NCBI GenBank assembly: GCA_033063855.1
Contig: CP093829.1
Location: forward strand, 15,159,537-15,223,536
Direction: 5' to 3'
Origin: Smittia aterrima
Lineage: Eukaryota > Arthropoda > Insecta > Diptera > Chironomidae
DNA: 64,000 nucleotides
How positions within the stretch are numbered: the stretch's first letter is position 1; each line of letters starts with the position of its first letter. The notes under the pieces are model-generated. The model was not told the DNA's origin and did no database searches. It worked only from the letters and a program-made list of their open reading frames with translations. The position numbers and the translations under genes are program-made. This document shows, piece after piece, positions 26,101 to 36,600 of this stretch.

Positions 26101-26325
26101 GAAAAAACCTTATTGTGGCCACTATGTCTGTCTGTCTGTCCGTCCGTCTTTCTGTCAGCAAAAATCATAAGTTGCCATAAGTTGACGGACAGACAGACAG
26201 ACAAAAACTTATGGCATTTTATGGCTCACAGATAATATATAATATAATATATAATATAATATATAATATAATATATAATATATAATATAATATAATATAT
26301 AATATATAATATAATATTGCGGATA
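26101..26325. repeat. Second copy of a 249-bp tandem duplication
   Basis: Repeats the segment that begins at 25852 (GAAAAAACCTTATTGTGG, then GTCT runs, TTATGGCATTTTATGGCTC and the AT run). Present only in the left arm, so it arose after the arms were duplicated, or was lost on the right. Confidence 0.85.
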
Positions 26326-26357
26326 GTTGGGATAGTTGTAATAGAAAATATGAAAAT

Positions 26358-27185
26358 TTAATACCGAAAAGCGAAAAACGAAAAAATCCTTGTACCACGT
26401 CGCCTGTGACCGGTCTTCTGAATTTTTTCATCTGACTTGAATGCATCTTCGCGAATTTCCATGGTTTTCAAGTTCTTGCAGTTAGACAGGAACAGATCGA
26501 AGATTTTCTTTGAAGCAACAAATCCTTCTCCTAATTTGAAGTGTTTCAGCTGAGGCCAACCTTTACCGATGGTTTTGATACTCTTGAGATTCAAATGATT
26601 CATAAAGTGGTCACATTCTACTTCAAATTCTTCGATGTTTGGCATTACTCTGATCAATTGTTTCAAATTTTGTTGTTTATAGTAACGGACCTTGATATGA
26701 GTCTTTTTCAAACTCGGAATATTCACTCCTTCGAAAGTTTGAACGAAAATGCCGGAGAAGCTGAGATTCTTGAGCTTTTTGAGTTTATTGGCGATGACCA
26801 TCGTTAGGTCCTTTGAAAGATTTGATTCGTGCAGATCCAGAGTTTGAAGATTTGGAAGGTTGTCGATGAATCCTTTCATTTTTGTCAAATCAGAAAGAAT
26901 GTAGCCTTTAACACTAAGCTTTTGAACTGAGAAGTTTGGACGAATATTGAAGTAAAATGAGTCTTCTTTTGGTAGGTTACAAGGGAAAACGTACAATGAT
27001 TTCAGTTTGCGATATTCATTTAAAATCATCTTGTACGCTGATGGTGGGAATCCAGGTCCAATACTTAGTTTCTCCAAAGTATTCAAAAACTGTTTCATGA
27101 AGAGCAGCAAGTTTTCTTCGGAGCCGAACAAGTCTTTATAATCACAGAGCGAAAGCTCCTTGAGAGGAAACTGAATCGATAGCAT
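26358..27185 (-). pseudogene. Leucine-rich-repeat gene fragment inside the foldback element (longer copy)
   Basis: A 275-codon open frame on the minus strand encodes roughly eight LRR units (for example LKELSLCD, LEKLSIGPG, LQTLDLHES, LKNLSFSG, LKHFKLGEG, LKTMEIRED). It resembles the LRR part of insect F-box/LRR proteins, but no F-box is present. The 5' end is truncated: the plus-strand copy continues the frame upstream (LGNPSVLLADQRC...FDQ), whereas here a stop precedes ATG 27185. The C-terminal residues after SDEK read into repeat DNA (ACCGGTCACAGG and the MITE-like end), so they are not native. Probably a host gene piece carried between the arms. Expression is possible but unsupported. Confidence 0.6.
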
Positions 27186-27206
27186 TTGGTCAAAACGAAT
27201 GTTGCT

Positions 27207-27361
27207 TCAATGCAAGTACCGATTTACTATCATGGATATTCATATAAAAAGTATATAATTTATATATAAATTATATATAATTCCTTGGAAATCCCAGCGT
27301 CCTTCTGGCAGATCAGAGATGCCTCGAAAACCTCATCATGGAGTTCGACTTTGTATGCACC
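27207..27361. other. Spacer between the inverted arms
   Basis: About 155 bp of unpaired centre. It contains an AT palindrome around 27250-27280 (TATATAATTTATATATAAAT) and, from 27281, the extra 5' LRR coding sequence found only on the right side. Confidence 0.6.
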
Positions 27362-27534
27362 AGCAACATTCGTTTTGACCAAATGCTATCGATTCAGTTT
27401 CCTCTCAAGGAGCTTTCGCTCTGTGATTTGAAAATGCTTCAAAGAAAATCTTCGATCTGTTCCTGTCTAACTGCAAGAACTTGAAAACCATGGAAATTCG
27501 CGAAGATGCATTCAAGTCAGATGAAAAAATTCAG
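27281..27534 (+). pseudogene. Second LRR fragment, internally deleted
   Basis: Reading rightward, the frame gives FLGNPSVLLADQRCLENLIM, continues through FDQMLSIQFPLKELSLCD and then breaks at about 27430. Sequence equivalent to roughly 615 bp of the minus-strand copy is missing, with a few filler bases (TGAAAA). After the junction it matches the region encoding SKKIFDLFLSNCKNLKTMEI but out of frame. It is therefore a broken duplicate in inverted orientation to the 26358-27185 copy. Confidence 0.75.
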
Positions 27535-27560
27535 AAGACCGGTCACAGGCGACCTGGTAC

Positions 27561-27852
27561 AAGGATTTTTTCGTTTTTCGCTTTTCGGTATTAAATTTTC
27601 ATATTTTCTATTACAACTATCCCAACTATCCGCAATATTATATTATATATTATATATTATTTATATATTATATATTATATTATATATTATCTGTCTGTCC
27701 GTCCGTCTGTGAGCCATAAAATGCCATAAGTTTTTGTCTGTCTGTCTGTCCGTCAACTTATGGCAACTTATGATTTTTGCTGACAGAAAGACGGACGGAC
27801 AGACAGACAGACATAGTGGCCACAATAAGGTTTTTTCTACGAAAAAATCCTT
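27561..27852. mobile_element. MITE-like repeat nested in right arm (copy 2)
   Basis: Same 13-bp inverted ends as copy 1 (AAGGATTTTTTCG at 27561-27573; CGAAAAAATCCTT at 27840-27852). The interior is equivalent but lacks the 249-bp duplication. The outer flank of about 25 bp (GAAGACCGGTCACAGG...TGGTAC) is also shared with the copy at 57 kb, so the true element may begin there instead. Confidence 0.7.
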
Positions 27853-28059
27853 AAAAAAAGAAGCAATTTTACGCGAAGTTCAACGAGATGGATTCAGTTT
27901 CGTTATTGTTAAGCATAAGAAAAACTGATTCTGTTAACATTGTTCCAAAAGATATTTTTTATGTGAAAACGAGCGAGACAAGCTCACAACTTAAAACTGA
28001 AATAAAAGGCTGTTTAGAAAAACTTTAAATTTGTCTTTCAACAAAAAAAAATCCCTTTC

Positions 28060-28316
28060 GATCCATGGATCCCTAATTCATGAAGCGAGAACCCGATCTC
28101 AGCAAAAAAATCCTTTTTGGATCCACGGATCCCAGATCCATGGATCGAGATATCAAGATTTGAAAATTATATTTCCCCTTTTCGATCCATGGATCCAAAG
28201 TTCGTTTTTGCATCAATTTGGATCCATGGATCGGCTTTCGCATCTTTTTCCGATCCATGGATTGGTCGATCCATGGATCCAAATCTCGGTTTTGCCTCAA
28301 TTTGGATCCATGGATC
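28060..28316. repeat. Array of 12-bp palindrome GATCCATGGATC, right arm
   Basis: Eight occurrences, in mirror order to the left array, including the same variant unit (CCACGG here, CCGTGG on the left) and the ATTGG variant. One unit fewer than the left arm next to the AGCCTGCAGGCT palindrome. Confidence 0.9.
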
Positions 28317-28342
28317 AGCCTGCAGGCTAACTTTTCTACAGT

Positions 28343-28351
28343 ATTAATTCT
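28343..28351. repeat. 9-bp target-site duplication, right copy
   Basis: ATTAATTCT, identical to 25325-25333. Confidence 0.8.
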
Positions 28352-30640
28352 TCACGTTTAAGAATAACCAAGGCAAAAAGATTAGTATGAATCAAAAGTC
28401 AAAGCAACAAACTCTCTGAGACATAAACGTGAAAGCTGCATCAAAAATCAAAATTCTTTTTATTCAAATTCAAATAAACAATTTGCATTTGTGCATTCTA
28501 ATTTCACTAATTTGATTGACATCATATGACTTTGTTTGACAAATATTTACAGAAGTTATTTATTGTCTCGAAACGAGATTTGGGTTTTAAAAGTGAAACC
28601 TTCTCGAGTATCGTTCAAACAAAGCAAAAGAGAATGTTCGCATGAGTTGCAACCCTTTTTCGGAAAATATTTCTGCACGAAGGGACAACAATTGAGCAAA
28701 CATGATAGAATAATATCACAACATATATTTTAAATCAATTGTTGCGAATCGACAAGCTAATGGGCCAATTTGTTGGCAATAATCTTTGCCCACCTTTTTT
28801 AATTTACGATACGAGCTCGTCGACTTTTTAACGACTTCGCTCAAATTTTTATTACCTCGAAACAATTGCTGTTGTCACTGAACCAATTTCTGTGATCATA
28901 AACTTCCGACTAATCCAATTAAGTTCAAATTAAGTTAGAAGCGAAGCATCGCAAATCTCTTCCCGTTTAACGAGAGAGATGAAGCACGTGACCAGAACAA
29001 ATCATTTGTTTTCATTACTCGGAGGCGCAGCAAATGAATGGAAAATTTATCAGATGACGCAATCTCCGGAGCGGCAAATTTCCGTATGATTTTATAATTT
29101 TATTAAAATCATATTTTATTAATTTCAATATTGCGAGGGCCCTTTTATTTATTAAAATCTTTTTCCCGTTTATGTTTTGTGTCGGTGACAGATTTTTGTT
29201 TACGGGAAATTATTTCTCGCACCCCTCGACAGTGCTAAATACTTCGGCAAAGGATCTTACGGAGGACTCGCTCTACACGTTTAATGGGATCGTATAATAA
29301 ACATTTTACATTTATAACATGCTTATTGGTACTTTGCCTCCTCGGTACGTTGTCTTCTCTTTCTCCGTTCCCTGTTGAGGGGTTGAAAGAAAAAATCTTT
29401 ATCCTTCGATATCATTGCTGCCTTTATTATTATTACATTTCTCTCGCAATTCAATAAATTGCTGAGGTAACACTTGCAGTTGACGTTTATATGAAAAGAA
29501 TACATTTCCAATGCTCCCGCTTTGCTTTATAAAGTCTTACGCTGTGAGTCGTGTTCTTTCTTCTTATTTAACACTCAATCGAGTCGAATTGAGACATATT
29601 TTACTTTTAATGCGATCAAACGGTTTATAAAAACAAAAGATTTATGTCGCCTAATGCTTAATTGAACTGTTCTCCGACTTCCTTTCGATTGAAAGTAAGT
29701 TAAACGACGAGAATTTTATAGAAGAACATGTCAACGCCAGATGACTCGTATTTTTTTAATAGAAACTTTCACTCATGGATAAAATTGCATTTCCTTGTTC
29801 TGAAAGTTTCAGTTTCATCGTCGACATCATTAACATAAATTCAGTGCCAATAATCATAATTTCATGACTCCATTCTAGACTCGACTCGACTCTCACTCGC
29901 ACTTGCCATTCGGGCGATGTATTATGATTATTTTCTTGTGCAATAAATTTTATTACCGTTCTCATCTCATCCTCCCAGCAACGTGAAAGCACATAAAGCT
30001 CTGCCATTTTTGTCGACGAAGCATATAAGAAGAGAAAACATCATCAAATATTTAAAGGATTTACAAAATTACAATCAACTCTTATACAACGCGATGCTCC
30101 TTAAATTGAGCTGTTTTCATGTTTTTTATTGATTTTTTTCTTCTTCATCTTCGCATCTGAAGGAAATTGTCGACTTCCTAAATATCGTCATGAGAAATTA
30201 TCCTTTTTGAGTGTATTCGAAGCCACGCCCTCATCTTAAGAAAAATATGGCTAGAGAAAGGAAAAATCACGAATGGTCTAACTGAAATACTATGCGACGA
30301 GCCCTTACCTCGATGATTTAGACGAGTTTCCTTGTTGAACTGAACTGTGTTGATATTCGTTTGGCTGAGGAAAAAACGAACTGATGACGATTGGGATGGG
30401 TTTGCAGACGTTGTCGAGGGTTGAAATGTGCAATGATGATGATGACGATTCTATTATGTACAGCGGCTCCGTTTCCGTGTTGCTAACAACATGAAACTCA
30501 TAAATGTATTCAGTCTTTCACGAGTCATTGTCCCGGATGTCACGGAAAGTCGAGAACTGCCGAGAGATTTCTGATTAAGTGTTTGGAATTAAAGTCACTA
30601 ATTTTTTCGCTGTGATAAGAGAAATTTCGAGGATTTTAAA
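28352..30640. other. Upstream region of the DBX gene
   Basis: No gene recognised. A minus-strand ORF at 29756-30007 has no family resemblance. The region should contain the DBX promoter and 5' UTR; an initiator or TATA box could not be chosen with confidence. Confidence 0.4.
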
Positions 30641-33600
30641 ATGTCGACAGCGTTCTTAGTGGATAATATTTTAAATGAAGACAAGGATGAACAAATGGAT
30701 TCTTCGGGAACGATTTCAGAATCAGATGAAAGCGATTCGGAACATAATTCTGACTTGAAGGATTCTCTTTGTGATTCTCCTAAAAGCTTCAACAGCATGA
30801 ACCATCGAAACTCACCACTATCTGAAGACGAGTTGATTAGAAGCTACACAGTGATTCAAGAGCAAGCGGATAACGCTGAAAACATAAGTGAATTTAGTTG
30901 TGCAAAGTGTGGACACTTTAATGAAAGTCTCAAGTCAAGCAGTGAAAATATTGAAGACAAATGCGAAAAGTGCGGTTTCCACAACGATTTCTTTCGAAGC
31001 TCAAAGGATACGCGCATCAAGGAATTGCCGAATAAACCTGTTCTAAAGTTTAGCGTCTCCGCTATTTTGAGTGATACGAAACGAGATTGTGTTAAAGTTA
31101 GAAATGGTAATTTGATTGCAGTTAAATCTATCGTAAAGCGATTGATCTCATTATCCAATCATCGAAGGGGAGCGAGCGAAAGAAAACAAACAAATCATAA
31201 TTTATACATTCATAATCATAAAAGGCAATTGAACGTTATTTGCAGAGAAATAGAGTGAGATGAAGTGAAAAGCGTCCTTGGATATTCAATAAGTTTGTCG
31301 ATTTGGGGGAAAATGTTTCAAATTTCCTCGTTCACTCGACGATGAAAAATCAATTGAATCGAGAGAGAGAAAAAGTTTGCCAAGTCGTCTTGTGTTACAC
31401 AAGCAGGGTAAATTGTTAGGAATCATTTAGAATCATTTTTGGGGGAGAGAAGAAAGCGAAACGCTTTCTAAGTGAGATGCCAGCTGACGCCAGCAAAATT
31501 AAAGTGTTTTCCACTCGCTTACGAGAATCTGCTTTTATTATTCCGTTTACAACTCTTGTTAGTTTTCCTTATAAAGTTGAAATCATTCCCAGTTTATAAA
31601 TCGTACGGTGAATTCTTCACGACGATTGCGAGTGCAGGTTGACTTTATTTTTTCAATTGAAGAAAAAGATTTTCCAATGGAAAATTCTTCCGACAAGAAA
31701 CAATTTGTTGGCAAAGATTTTAAAGTTAAAGAGTTCACATCCTTCGGCTATTCTCATCACAGCCAATTGCATCAACAAAGAATTTCCTTCCACCAAATAA
31801 AATCTGAAATGAAAACAAGGCGTGAAGCAAGTTTGAGGCTTTAAACGAGCATTCTTCTCATTCACCAAACAAATCGTATTTCATTATTTGTAAACTGATT
31901 TCGATAAACAACCCCTTGAAGGCCTTAGCATGTTGTCTTTCAGTTCGCTTCATGTGGGTCTGAACGATCATAAACAAGGCTGTAAAAACATTGAATTTTT
32001 TATTCGGCTGAGAATTCCGAAATTGTTTTTTAACCTTCTTGAATAAAAGACTCAAATCCTCCAAACCTAATCCGTCTTTTGTTAAATGTTGCGAAGAGGG
32101 ATCAACATTGCCCACGGGATTATCACTAGTTCAGCCCATTTGTTACTCTATTAACTATCATTGTAAATAACATTAAACCGAAAAAAAAAATTTTTTTGCA
32201 TCGATCATTTGTTTTTTTAAGTTTTATTGTTAACAACAATCGAGGGGATGTAAAAACGACCCGAAAATGTCTCGTTTTCCTGCCACATGAAAATCATGTG
32301 CAATAATTTTTTTGGCGATGCTTTTATTGCATTTTTTTATTGTGGGCTGGTCACATATTAATTTATCATTTAATGACGTTGCGTTTCGTGTTTTTTTATT
32401 CCCTAGATATCCTCCGTCAGCTCAGTCTGCTGGAAGAAATTTGCGAAACTCTCATTAATCGTCGACAAGCAGACAGAAACTACTCAAAACTCTTCTGTCT
32501 CTGCCACGAGAAATCTGTTGCCACGATAAATTCATAACTTTGCTCTTGCTCAGAAAACTTTTCTTCATCTTCTTCCCTCAGAAATTTAATTTTATTCAAG
32601 CGATAAGATCGCACATCAGATTCTCCCATCACATGTTCATCAAGACTTTCATGAGTTGTAAATTGAAGAGAAAATTCTGAAAGCAAAAGTGTTGACATGT
32701 GAAAGCGTAAACTTTGCCGCTCGAATTAACGCCTTTCCAGCTTTTGTTCCCTAAGCTTTTTGTTGTCGATTTGTTTATTCAAATGAAATCACTGGATGAT
32801 TCCAGCTTCTGTGTTCATAAAGTCAAGAAATGACTTTGCTACTTTCTGTTTTCATTCAAAGGTATTGCAAAATGTCGTCATAGGTTTGCTTAACTTCTTT
32901 GACGTCGTTACCTAAGTAAATCTTAAGTGTTGTCTCGTTTCATTTGAATTGACTTTAAAAATCCAAGAATGAGTGATTGCAAGCGAAGGTGTGAAGAGAA
33001 GCAATTAATTGTCTGACGAATCATTTATTCACGAAGATCGCAACAGGACACGACACATTTATTGCTTTGAAGCGTTTTAGTTATAACAGACCGCTGGGCT
33101 TAAAATTTACTTTAAATGTTGTAGAGTTTCATGCTGAGTCGCTAAACAGCTTTGTCTCGCTATGATTAAACATGACACCTCAAGCTCAAGCAAAATAGAT
33201 TTTTTTGTTGCCGTAATGATGCAAATATTTATAAGCCTCTGGACATGAAACGTTCAATTTCCGAGTAAACAGATCAAGCTCAGCGATCCAATTAATAGAT
33301 TAATAATCGGAGGGCGGATCTGTCACGTTCGTTTAGAGGCCAACGAAGATCATTGGAGTTAATGGAATTATTTTGAAAACAATGTTTGTTTATTCGATTT
33401 TCCTGTTTGTGTTCTACAGAATTTATTCAACCACAAAACCTTTGGCCTTATATTCAACAAAATTTAATTCAACAAAATCACTTAACGAATCCCGCGTTCA
33501 ACCATCATTCCCATCACTTACATCCCAACTCGAACGGCCTATCATCGCACGTAAACGGCATTAATAACAACAATAACGGGAGTGAATCAAACGGTTTATC

Positions 33601-36600
33601 GTGTAACAACAACAACAGCAGCCCTGAGCATCATGCAGTCGATAGTCGTGATAATAAAGTTATTGCTAAACCACTACCGAGTCGTCCCTTCATGCACCAT
33701 GGGATTAATCACCCGCACTTGCATTCACTATTGGCGCACTGCAGGAATCCATACATGACAGGTAAACTAAGCTCAACTAAACTGCACGCGTCCGAGTAGC
33801 AAATGAATTTGATAATCATGAAATTTCGTTTTCGTTTGGAGTAGGCGGAGGCCCACAGGTTTTCCCACTTCCCCCAGGTGCGTTTCGATGTTGTGCAACA
33901 TGTAAACAAGTAAATTAATTTAATTTTGTGTTTTCAGGACAAGGATTTCCATGGGCACACTCGACAAGAGGAAAACCTCGACGAGGAATGATGAGACGGG
34001 CTGTGTTTTCAGGTAAACGATTACTTTAACGTCATAATTTATCAGAAGTCAAAACAAGTCTCTCGTCTTTCTTTGTCTCATTCTTTTTGTAGATTCACAA
34101 CGAAAGGGTTTGGAGAAACGTTTTCAGATTCAAAAGTACATCAGCAAACCCGACAGAAAGAAATTAGCAGAACGATTAGGGTTAAAGGATTCTCAGGTAA
34201 GAAGACAACTTTCTTCACGACTCAATAAATTTTTCGTCTTTTCTCAATTGAAGATGAATTGCTTTAAATAAATCATCGAGATTCAATTCCAATTACAAAG
34301 CAAACTAAAATATAATGACTCGAAATAGTCGAAAGATTCCTTTGGTATACGATTTTCGGGAAAAGGCCCCGCCTGTTATTTTTAAAAGCGACTGAAATAA
34401 TCTCCGTGTGTTGAGCATTAAAAAATATTTCACCAATATTAACAAAACGAGCGACCAAGCGCAGACGCAATCGACGATAGCAAAGATTTTTTTTCGCTCT
34501 TGTTTCTTGTTCTCGTATTCGGGTTAATGTTTTATCGTCGAAACAAAATCATGAACAGCCTTTGCTTCGTCTCAAAGCTTAAGCGAATGATTTGCAAATA
34601 AAAGTTTTAATTTATTGACGAGCTCTCGTGAATTCTTTAATTACTTACCACTTGTTTTGCTAACTTGTTTATGCGAAATCTGTTAAAGTCAAGCTCTCAA
34701 TTCTTGATGTTCAAAAGACTTTTTTGCTTTAAAGAAAAGCACGAACCATTTAAATGCAAGAGAACGGAAGAAAAATCAATATTTGCCAAACACCAAACTG
34801 CAAATAAAAACCACATTACACGACCAGAAGCAGAACACGCGGCTGAGGCGGCGGTAAACGAGTGGAAAGCTAGCTACAAGAACAATAAAACTTTTATTCT
34901 TTTTGCGTCATGGAAACACTCGACAAAATCGCATTAAAACACTCCGGGCTATGAAAACCGATTAATTTGTCTTTTTTGTGTGCTCTTATACTCTGGCTCT
35001 CGATTATTTATTATTCCTTAAATATCTGCCGTTGACACATTAGACTTTGATGTTTGCTCTCGTAGAAATACGCACGACGTGCGTTGCAGTCATCGCTCGT
35101 CCTCTTTTGTGCCTGATGGCGAGAAGAAATTTCTGAAATTTTAAACTTCTTGACGAGGGTGCTGGCATCCAAGGCTGACAGTCTAAAGTTGAGTAACCAT
35201 AATCATTGACGGAAGCATAATTTGATTAATTGAATCTCCACTGCTCATGAATTTGATGGTTTTAATTTTCTCCTTCTCACTTACTTGCGAAAGAAGAATT
35301 ATCGGAGGTGTAGAGTGGAAATAATGTCGAGGTTCACGCTGTTTCTGATTTCAAAGTATTTTAGAGGGCAAATTGGATCGCTCAAAAGCATAATTGCTGC
35401 TGCTGCTCGCACTGAAGTTTCTAATTCCTCGCGCGGTAATTTCCGTGCCTCGATTTCAATACTCAAATTTTCAAAATCGCGCGCTTGTAGTTCGCAGCTT
35501 GTTTCGAGCTTCACCGCTCGCCACTTACGCGCATTTGCAATTGAAGTGATTTTCTTCGGTAGAAATTAATGAGGTTTTTTGTTGATGAAGTTTTTTTTTG
35601 GAAATAAAACTGTTCCAAGGTCGTCGAGAAACAGTTTTTTTGCAGCTCTCAATGTCTGCAGAGGCTCGCATCGACTTGGATGATGACGCTCATTGAAATC
35701 AATTCAGCATTGATGATTGAGTAACACATCAATTAATTTAAATTAACTTTAACGTTCCGTTTTACATTTGTCGGATTTCTCCTTTTGTGGAACAAGAGGA
35801 GGAAGGAAAGGTTCGTTTGACAAATGATCAATCAGAGACTTCACGCCTGTTTAATTTCTATGAAGAACACAATTGTTCAGATGATCGATGAAAGTTGTGA
35901 CTATCGACAACTTGCCAATTCTCTATGCTGCAAATGAACTAAAATTTGTTACGCAAATTTGTCGAAATCAATAATTGAGAAACGAGATGAAAAATGAAGC
36001 CACGAAGCGAAATCCTCGGGATTGCGGATGGAGAGAAAAAAAAAATCGTAGCCGTGTGATTCGATGTGGAAATTTCATTGTTGATGACTTGAATTTTTAA
36101 CAGATTTTTTTTGTGCCTGTTAAACTGCCAGTCAGGGAATGTTCATGTGCACTCAAAAAGCATGTTCATTGAAAAGAAAATCTTTGTGCCGAACAACAAC
36201 AAGGAGAATGACGTTAACTGATTGCTGAACAATTTTCCCAGAGCCTCCTACTTCATGTTTGATTATCACTCACTAAATTAAACGCAAAACACACAAAACC
36301 ATTGTCCACTTTATGGTTCATTATTGAGTTGGAGAGGGAAATGTGGCGATGCAATTTAAATTGTCTCTCGTCAGCCTCGTTCGCCTCATCGTTCACAAAC
36401 GATTAAAACTGTAACATGGCCATTCAGATGTTAGCAAAAGTCAAGCGAGTTTATTGTACCGAGATTAACTTCACTGCCTACTCTTTCTCGTCTCTCTATG
36501 ATGTGTCTGCATTTTATTATTATTGCTCCACAGAATCTTCACACTTGAAAATGTTTCCGGCAAAACAATTTCGGATTTATTTCCATTAAGTTTCTCCTCT

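Larger units (their letters stand above)
25837..26391. mobile_element. MITE-like repeat nested in left arm (copy 1)
   Basis: Bounded by 13-bp perfect inverted ends AAGGATTTTTTCG (25837-25849) and CGAAAAAATCCTT (26379-26391). The inside has GTCT/GTCC tetranucleotide runs, TTATGGCA motifs, GTGGCCACAATAAGG and AT-rich microsatellites. It contains a 249-bp tandem duplication (25852-26100 and from 26101). Copies with the same ends lie in the right arm and at 57.3 kb. No coding capacity. No clear target duplication was found. Confidence 0.7.
25334..28342. mobile_element. Foldback-type (possibly MULE-related) transposable element, 3,009 bp
   Basis: The element begins ACTGTAGAAAAGTTAGCC and ends with its exact inverse, GGCTAACTTTTCTACAGT, between perfect 9-bp direct repeats. 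The arms (about 25334-26515 and 27437-28342 in the outer part, extending in to 27206 and 27362) are inverted copies that look identical over most of their length. They differ by an extra 249-bp tandem unit on the left, one extra palindrome unit on the left and a deletion on the right. The centre holds LRR gene fragments. Long inverted arms with internal short repeats plus 9-bp duplications are known from Drosophila FB elements and, more broadly, Mutator-like elements. No transposase is seen, so it would be non-autonomous. Confidence 0.8.

Noticed and set aside
35285..35569. 94-codon ORF in the large DBX intron
   Set aside because: Overlaps an equally long antisense ORF and has no recognisable motif.
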